A stretch of DNA of 64,000 bases from Roseovarius sp. Its GTDB lineage: Bacteria; Pseudomonadota; Alphaproteobacteria; Rhodobacterales; Rhodobacteraceae. A program made the position numbers and the translations under genes. Numbering within the stretch: the stretch's first letter is position 1; the number at the start of each line of letters is the position of its first letter. Shown here one piece after another: positions 50,389 to 59,772 of the stretch. The stretch is taken from positions 124,001 to 188,000 of the forward strand of contig JAJFIA010000003.1 in NCBI GenBank assembly GCA_021775255.1, in the 5' to 3' direction. Under the pieces are notes generated by a model. That model was not told the DNA's origin. It did no database searches and worked only from the letters and a program-made list of their open reading frames with translations.

Positions 50389-51672
50389 ATGATATTTACG
50401 GATAAAATAGTCACACTCTCTTACGGCACTTTTTCGTGCTCACTTCAGGGTTTTGACGATAAGTTTGAAATTTTGAAACCGATTGCTGAATATTACCGCG
50501 ATTTAACGATTGAGGCGCAGCAAAGCGGTAAGGGGCTATCTGCGCCCAACGCGGATGATCTGGCACGGATTGTCGGTGAGATTATCGCGCAGCCGGTTAC
50601 TGGTTATGAAGCGCAGGGGGTGATTGTCCTTAGCCCGGATGCGGCTGGGGATGTTGCTGAGTCTGTGGGTGATGACATTGAAAAAACTGAAGAAAAACCT
50701 GAGCAAGAGGTGGTGGATGCTGCTCCCGAGGAGGGCGATGAGACCCTTTTGGATGAATTGGGGGGCAGCAGGCCCTTGTCTGAAGAAACCGTGGCGGCGA
50801 TCTCGGATATTCTGACAGCACAGGAAGAAGCGGCGTCGGATGGGCCTGACCCTGATGCTGATCCGGCGGAGGGTGGTAATATCTTTGGGGACGACCCTGC
50901 CGGGGATGCGGCCTCTGAAGTCAAGGAAATGGCCGATAAGCCCGATCAGAAACAGGCCGGCCCTGAAAGTGATGCCGCTGATGCAGGCGATAGCAATGAA
51001 GCAGGCCCGGCCGCCGCTGACGCCGGTGATTCGGATGCGGATGCGGGTGAGCCCGCTGAAGAAGCTCCCAGGCCGGTTGTGCGGCCATCACGGATCGGCC
51101 GTGTCATCAAGATGAAACGCGGAGATTTTGATGCGGCGATCAGGGATGGTGTGATCGAGGAAGATCCGGGCAGCACAGAAGATGCGGTTGCAGGCCGGGA
51201 TATGAAAGCATCGAAACGGGGGTTGAGCGATGAAAGTGAAGCCGATCTGCAACGCAAGCTTGCAGAGGTTGACAAGGCAGCAGGAAAGAGCGGCAGTGCG
51301 ATAAAGCCAACAAAGCCCAAGGCCTCAGTCAGGCGCAGCGGGGTTGACCGGTTGCAAAGCAGCGAGCGGCGTTCTGATCTGGAGCGGATATTTGAAGAGG
51401 CTGACAGTAAGCTGGGCAAACCAGATACCAGCGAGCGCCGCAATGCGCTGCATCATCTGCGCGCTGCTGTTGCAGCCACAAGGGCCGAAAAATCAGCCGG
51501 GCATGAGCTTCACCGGCATACCGATGAAACACCTTACCGGACAGATTTGGCCGAAGCGGTGGATGCCTCGGCTGGTGCCAACAAGAAATCCCGGTCAAGG
51601 CGCAAGAATACCAGCGTCCTGCCACCTCTGAAGCTGGCCTCTGATCAGCGCATTGATCCTGATAAAAGCTGA
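50389..51672 (+). CDS. acidic Rhodobacterales-type protein of unknown function
   Basis: A 427-residue cytoplasmic protein. The first 70 residues (TLSYGTFSCSLQGFDDKFEILKPIAEYYRDL) match a compact domain widespread in Rhodobacterales. It is followed by a long region (about 75-245) rich in Asp, Glu and Ala with low complexity, the segment RPSRIGRVIKMKRGDFDAAI, and a C-terminal part of basic/acidic helical character (about 280-427) with RRSDLERIFEEADSKLGKPDTSERRNALHHLRAAVAATRAEKSAG. No signal peptide is present. The start at 50389 is chosen because it leads straight into the conserved domain; GTG 50347 or ATG 50362 are in frame. The function is unknown, though members are sometimes labelled as chemotaxis-related without evidence. 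Confidence 0.75.
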   Translation: MIFTDKIVTLSYGTFSCSLQGFDDKFEILKPIAEYYRDLTIEAQQSGKGLSAPNADDLARIVGEIIAQPVTGYEAQGVIVLSPDAAGDVAESVGDDIEKTEEKPEQEVVDAAPEEGDETLLDELGGSRPLSEETVAAISDILTAQEEAASDGPDPDADPAEGGNIFGDDPAGDAASEVKEMADKPDQKQAGPESDAADAGDSNEAGPAAADAGDSDADAGEPAEEAPRPVVRPSRIGRVIKMKRGDFDAAIRDGVIEEDPGSTEDAVAGRDMKASKRGLSDESEADLQRKLAEVDKAAGKSGSAIKPTKPKASVRRSGVDRLQSSERRSDLERIFEEADSKLGKPDTSERRNALHHLRAAVAATRAEKSAGHELHRHTDETPYRTDLAEAVDASAGANKKSRSRRKNTSVLPPLKLASDQRIDPDKS

Positions 51673-51729
51673 ATATCGCAGAAGGAAGCACCGGTTTTCG
51701 GATTCCGGCAGGATCCGGTATTTCAAATG

Positions 51730-52332
51730 TCAGCCGGCCGAGCGCAGATCGTCGATCAGCGCGTCAATATTGCCGTTTCTCCGGTCAAGCATCGCCCCGA
51801 TTTCAGTGCGTTCAGACAGGCGCAGGCTGATGCCTTCAATCACCATATCAAAAAACAAATCCTTGCCGGAACGGTCCGATACCAGGAATTTGATCTCGAA
51901 CGGAGCCTGGCCTTTGAGGTAGGCTTTGGATTTTACCTCGTGCCAGGATTTGACCTTGCGGACAGAAATAACCTCGATCCGGCCACCAATGAATTCGTTG
52001 AAACGCTTGCCGTATTTGCGCGATATATAGCCCCGGAAGGCACTGATATAGGCTTTCATCTGGCCACTGCTGGCGCGGCGGGCATCGGCACCCAAGGTTG
52101 AGCGGGCAATGATGTTCACATCGGCGTAGCGGTTGAAAATACTCTCAAAATCCGAAATCATCCGTTTGAGCGGCTGGCCGGATTTGATCACCTTGTTGAT
52201 ATCGTTGACAATCTGATCGACCAATTCCTTTGCGCGGGCATCGGTGAGGGCAGCAGCCCCGTTTGGCAGGCTGGCAACAGCCAGCGCGGCAAACCCGGTG
52301 GCAAGCGCACGACGGCGGGTAAAACTATTCAT
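51730..52332 (-). CDS. mlaC: phospholipid-binding protein MlaC (Ttg2D family)
   Basis: A 200-residue periplasmic lipid carrier. The N-terminus MNSFTRRRALATGFAALAVASLP looks like a twin-arginine signal. The mature part contains the MlaC features DFESIFNRYADVNIIARSTLG and FIGGRIEVISVRKVKSWHEVKSKAYL. It shuttles phospholipid from the outer-membrane MlaA to the inner-membrane MlaFEDB complex. It starts (at 52332, or 52335) within the end of mlaA, so the two are coupled. mlaFED genes are not in the window. Confidence 0.9.
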   Translation of the reverse strand: MNSFTRRRALATGFAALAVASLPNGAAALTDARAKELVDQIVNDINKVIKSGQPLKRMISDFESIFNRYADVNIIARSTLGADARRASSGQMKAYISAFRGYISRKYGKRFNEFIGGRIEVISVRKVKSWHEVKSKAYLKGQAPFEIKFLVSDRSGKDLFFDMVIEGISLRLSERTEIGAMLDRRNGNIDALIDDLRSAG

Positions 52333-53098
52333 CATCCAGGGCCTCATATGGATCACCGGCTATAGTATCATAGGGGTCAATATAGGCATCGTTGCTTTTG
52401 CTTCCAAGTTTAAAGCGGCGATTTTGATAGTAAAGGGATCGGGCCTGAGCATAACCATCGGCACTTTCATAAAGAATTTGATCGAATGTTTCGGTATATC
52501 GGCCACGCTCGCCAAGCCGCGCGGCCAGGGCCGTGGCGGTTCCGAGATAGTTCAGCGGCGCCTCCAGCACATAAGTTATCGGGTTGGTAAAGACATCAAC
52601 CACCTTGCCCACCGCACGCCGATGCGTGGCCGGCCCAAGCACGGGCAATTCGATATAGGGGCCTTCGGGCACCCCCCAGACATAAAGCGTCTGGCCAAAA
52701 TCGGCATCCGTCCCCGCGGGCATGTTCAATTCGCTGGCCGGATCAAAAAGGCCGCCCATCCCGATGGTTGAATTGACAGCAAAGCGGGCGGTATCCTGAA
52801 AGGCACCTTTCATATTACCCTGCAGGATATTGTTCACAACCGCGCTGGGGATCGAGAGGTTGAAGGCGAAACGACCGACAAGTGTTTCAATATCATCGGG
52901 CACGATATCAACATAGCCCTTGCCCGCAGGCCGCACCAGATGGCGATCAAGGCTGCGATTGAATTTGTGGAATTTTCGGTTGGTTGCCTCATTGGGATCA
53001 TAAGGCCCGCTCATCTGGAGCGCAGGATCAGGCGTTGTACAGGCCACAAGCAGACCAAGGCAGAGCAGGCCCGCAATCAGCCTTGAAGGGCGCTGCAT
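52325..53098 (-). CDS. mlaA: MlaA/VacJ outer-membrane lipoprotein
   Basis: A 257-residue lipoprotein. Its signal peptide ends in the lipobox LLVAC (C20). Conserved MlaA segments: YDPNEATNRKFHKFNRSLDRHLVRPAGKGY, FAVNSTIGMGGLFDPASEL, FGQTLYVWGVPEGPYIELPVLGPATHRRAVG, and the C-terminal GRYTETFDQILYESADGYAQARSLYY. It removes mislocalised phospholipid from the outer leaflet with MlaC. The start at 53098 sets the signal peptide; 34 further upstream codons are not supported. Confidence 0.92.
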   Translation of the reverse strand: MQRPSRLIAGLLCLGLLVACTTPDPALQMSGPYDPNEATNRKFHKFNRSLDRHLVRPAGKGYVDIVPDDIETLVGRFAFNLSIPSAVVNNILQGNMKGAFQDTARFAVNSTIGMGGLFDPASELNMPAGTDADFGQTLYVWGVPEGPYIELPVLGPATHRRAVGKVVDVFTNPITYVLEAPLNYLGTATALAARLGERGRYTETFDQILYESADGYAQARSLYYQNRRFKLGSKSNDAYIDPYDTIAGDPYEALDDE

Positions 53099-53224
53099 GA
53101 AAGGCTGCGAAAAAGACGGGGATTTAACAGTCACGTAATCATACCGTTCATTTGTTTCATAAACTTCAATGTAATCTATCTCATCCAATAGCCAAATCAA
53201 ACCCGCGTGTTCATCACTTGTTGG

Positions 53225-53259
53225 TAGCAGATAAGTTACAATAGCTTTATAGCAGATAA
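53225..53259. promoter_or_regulatory. direct repeats in the AT-rich region before the secretion genes
   Basis: TAGCAGATAA occurs at 53225-53234 and 53250-53259, exactly 25 bp apart, in a stretch much richer in A and T than its surroundings. The stretch lies between the divergent mlaA and the secretion ABC gene and fits an activator- or repressor-binding region. Confidence 0.45.
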
Positions 53260-53305
53260 TATATGTTTATCAGGTAAGTGTAACCCTAAACCCACCAAAG
53301 GCCAC

Positions 53306-55045
53306 ATGCAGTCAGATCAGAAAATGCTGGAAGCCGGGCGGCAGGAGCTGCGGGCCGCGCGCCGCGAAAGCCGCGGGCTTTACTCGTTTGTGGCGATTTT
53401 CAGCTTTTTCTCAAACCTGCTGATGCTGGTCGGGCCGATCTACATGCTTCAGGTATATGACCGGGTGCTGGGCAGCAATTCATTGGAAACTTTGATTGCC
53501 CTGTCGTTTCTGGTGTTGTTTTTATATGCCATCATGGGCCTGCTGGATTATTCCCGGGGGCGGATCATGGGCCGGGTTGCGGCGCGGTTTCAATCGCGGC
53601 TTGACCGGCGGGTGTTTGAAGCGGTGATCCGCAAATCCGCGGTGGCCCCGGATGACGGCACAACCACGGGATTGCGCGATCTTGAATCGGTGCAGCGGCT
53701 GATGTCATCGCCGGTTCTGATGTCGATATTTGATATCCCCTGGGCGCCGTTTTTTCTGGCCGGGATATGGATATTCCATCCCTATCTTGGCATTCTGGCG
53801 CTTGCGGGTGGCGCGGTTCTGATCCTTGTTACAATGGTTAATCAACTGGTCACGCGCCATCCGGTTGCACGGGCGGCGATGGCGGGGGTGCATTCACAGA
53901 GCATTTCCGATCAGATCCGCGTGGAATCCGAGATGGTGCAGGCCATGGGGATGCAGAACGCCGCCTTTGACCGGTGGCAGGTGGCGCGCAACATGGCCCT
54001 GAAGGAACAGATCAGATCGGCCGATCTGGGGGGCACCTTCACCACCACCACCAAAACTTTCCGTCTTATCCTGCAATCGGCCATGCTCGGGCTTGGGGCC
54101 TATCTGGTATTGCAGGGCGCGCTGACACCGGGGGCGATGATTGCCGGCTCGATCCTGTTGGGGCGGGCGCTGGCCCCGATCGAGATGGCGATCGGGCAAT
54201 GGCCGCTGGTGCAGGCGGCGATGAAGGGCTGGCGCTCTCTGGCGCTGTTGCTGGGGCAGGTGCCGGTGATGCCACAGCGCACCGGTTTGCCCAAACCAAA
54301 GGCCTTGCTCGAGGTGCAGCAACTGACGGTATTGCCCCCGGGCGAGCGGCAGGCGGTGCTGAAATCGGTGAGCTTCACCTTGCAGCCGGGGCAGGCGGTG
54401 GGGGTGATTGGCCCCTCGGGGGCTGGCAAATCCTCGCTCGCGCGGGCGCTTACCGGGGTGTGGCACCCGGCGGGGGGCAAAATCCGCCTGAATGGCGCGG
54501 CGCTGGATCAGTTTGATCCTGAGGTTCTGGGCGGGCATATCGGGTATCTGCCGCAGCGGGTGCAGTTGTTTGACGGCACGATTGCGGAAAATATCGCCCG
54601 GCTGTCACTGGCCCCCGATGCCACACAGGTGGTGGAAGCGGCGCGCAAGGCGGATGCGCATGACATGATCCTCAAGCTGCCCGAGGGCTATGATACCCGC
54701 GTCACGGCAGGCGGCGGGCGATTGTCCGGCGGGCAGATGCAGCGCATCGGGCTGGCGCGGGCGATGTATGGCGATCCGGTTATCCTGGTGCTGGATGAGC
54801 CCAATTCAAACCTGGATAATGAGGGCAGCGAGGCCGTGAACATGGCCATTCGCAGCTTCAAGCAGGATCAGAAATCGGTGCTGATCATGGCGCACCGCCC
54901 GGCGGCGATTGTGGAGTGTGATCTGTTGCTGATGCTTGAGCTGGGTCAGGTGCGCGCCTTTGGGCCGAAGGAAAAAGTGTTGCAGGAGGTGGTGAAAAAC
55001 CGCGCGCAAATCGCCCGGACCGCTAGGCAGGGAGGGGTGCAATGA
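53306..55045 (+). CDS. type I secretion system permease/ATPase (PrtD-like)
   Basis: A 579-residue ABC exporter with an N-terminal membrane domain (about 25-310, [24 protein letters not shown] is diagnostic) and a nucleotide-binding domain: Walker [10 protein letters not shown] at 369-377, signature [14 protein letters not shown] at 473-486, Walker B VILVLDEP at 492-499. The lack of a C39 leader-peptidase domain puts it with PrtD/AprD exporters of RTX-like proteins. Its partner follows with a 4-bp overlap. No TolC homologue and no RTX cargo lie in the window, so the pair is an orphan here. Confidence 0.93.
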   Translation: MQSDQKMLEAGRQELRAARRESRGLYSFVAIFSFFSNLLMLVGPIYMLQVYDRVLGSNSLETLIALSFLVLFLYAIMGLLDYSRGRIMGRVAARFQSRLDRRVFEAVIRKSAVAPDDGTTTGLRDLESVQRLMSSPVLMSIFDIPWAPFFLAGIWIFHPYLGILALAGGAVLILVTMVNQLVTRHPVARAAMAGVHSQSISDQIRVESEMVQAMGMQNAAFDRWQVARNMALKEQIRSADLGGTFTTTTKTFRLILQSAMLGLGAYLVLQGALTPGAMIAGSILLGRALAPIEMAIGQWPLVQAAMKGWRSLALLLGQVPVMPQRTGLPKPKALLEVQQLTVLPPGERQAVLKSVSFTLQPGQAVGVIGPSGAGKSSLARALTGVWHPAGGKIRLNGAALDQFDPEVLGGHIGYLPQRVQLFDGTIAENIARLSLAPDATQVVEAARKADAHDMILKLPEGYDTRVTAGGGRLSGGQMQRIGLARAMYGDPVILVLDEPNSNLDNEGSEAVNMAIRSFKQDQKSVLIMAHRPAAIVECDLLLMLELGQVRAFGPKEKVLQEVVKNRAQIARTARQGGVQ

Positions 55046-56349
55046 GCCCCGCTGATAACGCCGGGTGGTCGGCCCGCAAGCCATTGATAATAGGCCTGCT
55101 AAGCCTGATTGCCCTTGTCGGGGGGTTTGGCACATGGGCCGCGCTGACCAATATCTCCGGCGCGATCATTGCCGGGGGGCAGATCGTTGTGGATCAGAAC
55201 CGTCAGGTGGTTCAGCACCCCGATGGCGGCGTTGTGGAAGCGATTTTGGTGGAAGAGGGCGATGTGGTGCAGGCCGGTCAGGTGCTTGTCCGGCTTGAGG
55301 CGACGGACCTGCAAACACAGCTTTCGATCACCGAAAACCAGCTTTATGAGCTGATGGCCCGGCGCGGCCGCCTTGAGGCCGAGCGCGATGGCAAGGAAAA
55401 AGCCGAATTTGATCCGCTGTTGCTGGAAGCGGCGGAGCAGAATTCCGATGCGGCAAGCCTGATTGCCGGGCAGGAGCGGCTGCATAAGGCGCGGGCGAAA
55501 TCCACCGCCCAGGAGATTGACCAGCTACAAAAACGCCGGGGCCAGATTGCCGATCAGATCGTCGGGATCAAGGCGCAACAGGTTTCGCTGGAACGCCAGC
55601 TTGCGCTGATCACAAAAGAGCTGGCGGATCAGCAGATGCTGCTGGACAAGGGCCTGGCGCAGGCCAGCCGGGTGCTGGCGCTGCAACGTGAAGACGCCCG
55701 GATGACCGGCACAATGGGCGATCTGAAAGCGCAGGAGGCGCAGGCGGGCGGACGCATCACCGAGATTGAGATTGAAATTCTCAGGCTGGATTCTACCAGG
55801 CGGGAAGAGGCCATCACCCAGTTGCGCGATCAGCAATACCGCGAGCTGGAGCTGCGCGAAAAACGCCGCGCACTGATCCAGAAGATGCAGCGGCTTGAGA
55901 TCACGGCGCCGGTGGCGGGGGTGGTTTATGGCATGCAGGTTTTTGCCCTGCGCTCGGTCATCCGGCCGGCGGAGCCGGTGCTTTTTATTGTACCGCAAAA
56001 CCGGCCCCTGATCATCAATGCGCAGGTGCAACCCACCGATATTGACAAGATTTTTGTCGGTCAGGAAGTGATCTTGCGGTTTCCCGCGCTGGATCAGAGG
56101 CGGACGCCGGAACTGACCGGCAGGGTGGTGCAGATCTCGGCGGATTCGTTTCAGGACGAGGGCAGCCGCCAGACCTATTACCGGGCGGAAATTGTTCTGA
56201 GCGAGGGCGAACAGGCGAAATTGCCCGAGGGCACAACCCTGATCCCCGGCATGCCGGTGGAGGCCTTCATCCGCACCGAGGACAGAACTCCGATTGCCTT
56301 TCTGGTCAAGCCGTTCATGGATTACTTTGCCAAGGCATTCAGGGGCTGA
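55042..56349 (+). CDS. type I secretion membrane-fusion protein (HlyD/PrtE-like)
   Basis: A 435-residue periplasmic adaptor with one N-terminal membrane anchor ([22 protein letters not shown]), a lipoyl/barrel-sandwich segment ([30 protein letters not shown]) and long coiled-coil hairpins (about 90-290, many K, E, Q), then the beta-barrel region ([18 protein letters not shown]). It bridges the ABC exporter to a TolC-type outer-membrane channel. The ATG overlaps the end of the ABC gene (ATGA). Confidence 0.93.
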   Translation: MSPADNAGWSARKPLIIGLLSLIALVGGFGTWAALTNISGAIIAGGQIVVDQNRQVVQHPDGGVVEAILVEEGDVVQAGQVLVRLEATDLQTQLSITENQLYELMARRGRLEAERDGKEKAEFDPLLLEAAEQNSDAASLIAGQERLHKARAKSTAQEIDQLQKRRGQIADQIVGIKAQQVSLERQLALITKELADQQMLLDKGLAQASRVLALQREDARMTGTMGDLKAQEAQAGGRITEIEIEILRLDSTRREEAITQLRDQQYRELELREKRRALIQKMQRLEITAPVAGVVYGMQVFALRSVIRPAEPVLFIVPQNRPLIINAQVQPTDIDKIFVGQEVILRFPALDQRRTPELTGRVVQISADSFQDEGSRQTYYRAEIVLSEGEQAKLPEGTTLIPGMPVEAFIRTEDRTPIAFLVKPFMDYFAKAFRG

Positions 56350-56352
56350 ATA

Positions 56353-56377
56353 AAAAACCCGTGAGGCCGCGGTTTTT
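56353..56377 (+). terminator. rho-independent terminator after the secretion operon
   Basis: AAAAACC..GGTTTTT with an inner GC-rich section is followed by GATTTT, immediately after the HlyD-like stop. Confidence 0.75.
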
Positions 56378-56442
56378 GATTTTAATCCCGGCGCTGTGGC
56401 GCTAGCGTCGGACCGAATTCAAACCCTTGCGGGAGAGCTGAT

Positions 56443-56904
56443 ATGGGATTTTTCGAGAAAAAACTGGCAGAAATGGGCGTGACATTGCCCAAAGCCCCGG
56501 CCCCGGCGGCAAATTACGTGCCCTATGTGCAGGTGGGCGATATCCTTTATGTTTCGGGGCAAATCTCGAACGGGCCGGATGGGTTTGTTACCGGCAAGCT
56601 GGGCGAGGATATGGATGTGGCGGCGGGCGCGGAGGCGGCAAAGCTTTGTGCCATCAGCCTTCTGGCGCAGGTCAAGGCGGCCTGTGGCGGCGATCTTGAC
56701 CGGCTGGTGCAGGTTGTCAAACTGGGGGGCTTTGTGAATTCCACCCCGGATTTTGGCGATCAGCCGCAGGTGATCAATGGCGCCTCGGATTTTCTGGGCG
56801 CGGCCTTGGGTGACGCGGGCAAACACGCGCGCGCGGCGGTATCGGCGGCATCATTGCCGTTTGGTGTGGCGGTTGAAATTGAAGGCGTGTTTCAGATCAA
56901 ATGA
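56443..56904 (+). CDS. RidA-family enamine/imine deaminase
   Basis: A 153-residue RidA/YjgF-type protein. YVPYVQVGDILYVSGQIS, the conserved AKLCAISLLAQVKAACGGDLDRLVQVVKLGGFV and the end HARAAVSAASLPFGVAVEIEGVF match the family, though it is longer than RidA itself and belongs to the RutC/atzF-neighbour type. It hydrolyses reactive enamines/imines released by PLP enzymes. It starts a tightly packed operon; the next gene overlaps it by 4 bp. Confidence 0.9.
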   Translation: MGFFEKKLAEMGVTLPKAPAPAANYVPYVQVGDILYVSGQISNGPDGFVTGKLGEDMDVAAGAEAAKLCAISLLAQVKAACGGDLDRLVQVVKLGGFVNSTPDFGDQPQVINGASDFLGAALGDAGKHARAAVSAASLPFGVAVEIEGVFQIK

Positions 56905-57728
56905 CAAAATTGCCAAATGATTTCAAGCGCATCCCCTTTGCGCACCGGGGGTTGCATGATCTGGATGACGCCCGCCCGGAAAATTCGCGCGCCTCAATCC
57001 GGGCGGCGATTGCAGCCGGGTATGGCATTGAAATGGACCTGCAACTAAGCCGCGACGGGCGCGCGATGGTGTTTCACGATTACGATCTGCGCCGCCTGAC
57101 GGCCGAGCAGGGGCCAATTCAGCAGCGCGATGCGGCTGAGCTTGGCGGGATACAACTGACCGGTGGCGATGAGGGCATCCCGACCTTCGCCGAGATTTTG
57201 CACCTGGTAGATGGCCGCGCACCTTTGCTGGTTGAACTGAAGGATCAGCATGGCCAGATGGGGCCAACCGATGGCCGATTAGAGCGCGCCGTGGCAGATG
57301 ATTTACAGGGCTATCAGGGGCCGGTGGCGCTGATGTCGTTCAATCCCAATTCGGTGATTCTGCTGGCGGAATTTGCCCCGAATATCCCGCGCGGCATTGT
57401 CAGCGGCGCCTATGAGCACGGCAACAAGAACTGGCACCCTTTGCGCCCGGAGGTCAGGGATCAGTTGCGGAACATCCCGGATTTCGAGGCTGCCGGATGC
57501 AGCTTTATCAGCCATGAGGCCAGTGACCTTGATCGTCCGCGCGTGGCCGAGCTGAAGGACAGGGGGGCGGTGATCCTGTGCTGGACCGTGCGCTCATCCG
57601 AGCAGGAGCACGCGGCGAGGCAGGTGGCGGATAACATCACGTTTGAAGGCTACCTGGCTGAAATTCCGCCCCGGACCGGGGTGTATTCTGATAAGCAGGG
57701 GCATGGCCGACAAACAGGTACTTGTTGA
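56901..57728 (+). CDS. glycerophosphodiester phosphodiesterase family protein
   Basis: A 275-residue TIM-barrel phosphodiesterase. The active-site HRGLHDLDDARPENSRASIRAA (H-R-G and P-E-N) and GIEMDLQLSRDGRAMVFHDYDLRRLT (E-x-D plus H-D) are intact, as is the C-terminal GAVILCWTVRSSEQ. It splits glycerophosphodiesters into glycerol-3-phosphate and an alcohol. There is no signal peptide, so it is cytoplasmic. The C-terminus (26 bases) overlaps the start of the next gene. Confidence 0.9.
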   Translation: MTKLPNDFKRIPFAHRGLHDLDDARPENSRASIRAAIAAGYGIEMDLQLSRDGRAMVFHDYDLRRLTAEQGPIQQRDAAELGGIQLTGGDEGIPTFAEILHLVDGRAPLLVELKDQHGQMGPTDGRLERAVADDLQGYQGPVALMSFNPNSVILLAEFAPNIPRGIVSGAYEHGNKNWHPLRPEVRDQLRNIPDFEAAGCSFISHEASDLDRPRVAELKDRGAVILCWTVRSSEQEHAARQVADNITFEGYLAEIPPRTGVYSDKQGHGRQTGTC

Positions 57729-58866
57729 TGTGCATTCCAGTCTCGCGCAGATAACGGCGCGCGATTGGGATGCCTGCGCCTTTTCCGGCGATCCCTTTAT
57801 CAGCCACAGATTTCTGAAGGCGCTGGAAGATAGCGGATCCGTGGGGCCGGGCAGCGGCTGGCAGCCGCAATATCTGACGGCCACGCTTGAGGATCAGGTG
57901 ATTGCCTGCGCGCCGCTTTATGCCAAATCGAACTCGATGGGCGAATATATTTTCGATCACAACTGGGCCCATGCCTATGAGCGCGCGGGCGGGCGCTATT
58001 ACCCCAAACTGCAGATCGCGGTGCCGTTTACGCCGGTCACAGGCCACCGGTTGCTGGTGCGGCCGGGGTTTGAGACCATGGGGCAGGCAGCATTGGTGCA
58101 GGGGGCTGTGCAACTGGCCGATAAGAATGGGCTGTCATCGCTGCATATAACCTTTTGCACGGAAGATGAGGCCAGGGCAGGCGTGCAGATGGGATTGATG
58201 AAGCGGGTGAGCCAGCAATTTCACTGGTTCAATCACGGCTATGCGGATTTTGACGGGTTCCTGGCCACGCTCGCATCGCGCAAACGCAAGAATATCCGCA
58301 AGGAGCGCCGTATTGCACAGGGTTTTGGCGGCGAGATTATCCGCCTGACCGGCGATCAGATCAGGCCCGAACATTGGGATGCATTCTGGAAATTCTACCG
58401 CGATACCGGGGCGCGCAAATGGGGCACGCCTTATCTGACGCGGGAATTTTTCGATAGAGCACAGGAGAATTTGCGCGACGATATTCTGCTGATCCTGGCG
58501 ATGCGCGAAGGCCGGGCCATTGCTGGTGCGCTGAATTTCATTGGCTCCTCGGCGCTTTATGGCCGCTATTGGGGCTGTATCGAGGATCACCCCTGCCTGC
58601 ATTTTGAGCTGTGCTATTATCAGGCGATTGACTATGCGATTGAGCGAGGGCTGGCGCGGGTTGAGGCCGGGGCGCAGGGCGAACACAAGCTGGCGCGCGG
58701 CTATTTGCCGGTCAGCACCCATTCGCTGCATTGGGTTGCGGATCCGGGATTTGCCGCGGCGATTGCCGAGTATCTTGAGGCCGAGCGCGCGGCGGTTGAG
58801 GAAGACATTGAGGTTTTGACGGGGTATGGCCCGTTTCGAAAAGCAAATGTGGAGGAACAACAGTGA
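57703..58866 (+). CDS. FemAB/GNAT-like acyltransferase (peptidogalycan biosynthesis-type, DUF482)
   Basis: A 387-residue protein of the DUF482 family, a double GNAT fold related to FemAB. Visible are [36 protein letters not shown]-like [34 protein letters not shown] and [30 protein letters not shown], ending with [21 protein letters not shown]. It may transfer an acyl or aminoacyl group; the function is not established. The start at 57703 (AGGGG upstream) overlaps the end of the GDPD gene by 26 bases and begins a new frame with the usual family N-terminus. Confidence 0.82.
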   Translation: MADKQVLVDVHSSLAQITARDWDACAFSGDPFISHRFLKALEDSGSVGPGSGWQPQYLTATLEDQVIACAPLYAKSNSMGEYIFDHNWAHAYERAGGRYYPKLQIAVPFTPVTGHRLLVRPGFETMGQAALVQGAVQLADKNGLSSLHITFCTEDEARAGVQMGLMKRVSQQFHWFNHGYADFDGFLATLASRKRKNIRKERRIAQGFGGEIIRLTGDQIRPEHWDAFWKFYRDTGARKWGTPYLTREFFDRAQENLRDDILLILAMREGRAIAGALNFIGSSALYGRYWGCIEDHPCLHFELCYYQAIDYAIERGLARVEAGAQGEHKLARGYLPVSTHSLHWVADPGFAAAIAEYLEAERAAVEEDIEVLTGYGPFRKANVEEQQ

Positions 58867-59159
58867 CGGAACTTTTAAGCGATGCGGTGCGCAAGGCCAC
58901 ACTGGAGCCATTGCTGGCGAATGGCTGGGCGCTGGATCCTGCGCGCGATGCGATTGTGAAAACCTATGAATTCGCCAATTTTGCTGAGGCGATCGGGTGG
59001 ATGATGCAGGCCGCGATCTGGGCTGAGAAATGGCAGCATCATCCGGAATGGTGCAATGTTTACAATAAGGTAGAGGTTGTATTGACCACCCATGATGTGG
59101 GCGGGTTGAGCGCGCTTGATGTCAAGCTGGCGCGCAAACTGGATCATTTGGCGGGATAG
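58863..59159 (+). CDS. phhB: 4a-hydroxytetrahydrobiopterin dehydratase
   Basis: A 98-residue pterin dehydratase (PCD/DCoH). The core [32 protein letters not shown] holds the active-site histidines and the D-x-x-G-L-S element. It dehydrates 4a-carbinolamine, recycling the pterin cofactor. The start is a GTG overlapping the previous stop (GTGA). No phenylalanine hydroxylase lies nearby; a moonlighting or molybdopterin role is known in some bacteria. Confidence 0.92.
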   Translation: MTELLSDAVRKATLEPLLANGWALDPARDAIVKTYEFANFAEAIGWMMQAAIWAEKWQHHPEWCNVYNKVEVVLTTHDVGGLSALDVKLARKLDHLAG

Positions 59160-59173
59160 GGCCGCCCTATCCC
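59153..59173. terminator. terminator between phhB and the peroxiredoxin gene
   Basis: A perfect 10-bp stem GGGATAGGGC/GCCCTATCCC with a single central base overlaps the phhB stop. It has no T-run but separates two convergent units. Confidence 0.5.
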
Positions 59174-59195
59174 TGACCTGATCCGGGGGATCGCT

Positions 59196-59684
59196 TTATA
59201 ATGCGGCCAACAATGCTTCACCGCTGGACAGCTCACAAACACCGGGGGCTTCTTCGATCTGCAAATGCGTGACAATGCCATCTTCCACCACCATCGCGTA
59301 GCGCTTTGAGCGGTCTATCAGGCCCGCAGGGGGGGCGGAAAATTCCATGCCGATTGATTTGGTGAAGGACGCATCTGCGTCAGCCATCATGGTGAGGCCT
59401 GCCGCGGTGGCCCCGGTTGCCTCGCCCCAGGATTTCATCACGAAAGGATCATTGACACTGATACAGATGATCTCATCCATGCCTTTGTTATCAAACCCGC
59501 CTTTGGTGCGGATGAAGCTGGGAACATGGGCGGAATGGCAGGTGGGCGTATAGGCGCCGGGAACGGCAAAGATAACCACTTTGCGGCCTTTGAGCCTATC
59601 GTTCAGGGAAATCTCTTCGGGGCCGTTATCGCCGATTTGGGTGAGGCTGGCCTGGGGGATTTTGTCGCCCTTGGATAAAGTCAT
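59196..59684 (-). CDS. peroxiredoxin (Prx5/AhpC-TSA type)
   Basis: A 162-residue thiol peroxidase of the Prx5 subfamily. The peroxidatic cysteine is in VPGAYTPTCHSAHVPSF (P-x-x-x-T-x-x-C). RKVVIFAVPG and the ISVNDPFVMKSWGE region follow family order. It reduces peroxides using glutathione or glutaredoxin, in keeping with gor and GST in the window. The start at 59684 has GGATG as a weak ribosome site; a start at 59714 adds ten unconvincing residues. Confidence 0.92.
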   Translation of the reverse strand: MTLSKGDKIPQASLTQIGDNGPEEISLNDRLKGRKVVIFAVPGAYTPTCHSAHVPSFIRTKGGFDNKGMDEIICISVNDPFVMKSWGEATGATAAGLTMMADADASFTKSIGMEFSAPPAGLIDRSKRYAMVVEDGIVTHLQIEEAPGVCELSSGEALLAAL

Positions 59685-59772
59685 TGTCGCATCCGATCTG
59701 TAATTCGTGTTCATTTCTGATGTAGATATAGTGTGATATGGCGGCGCTGGCGATAGGAATCAGGAGTTTTGA

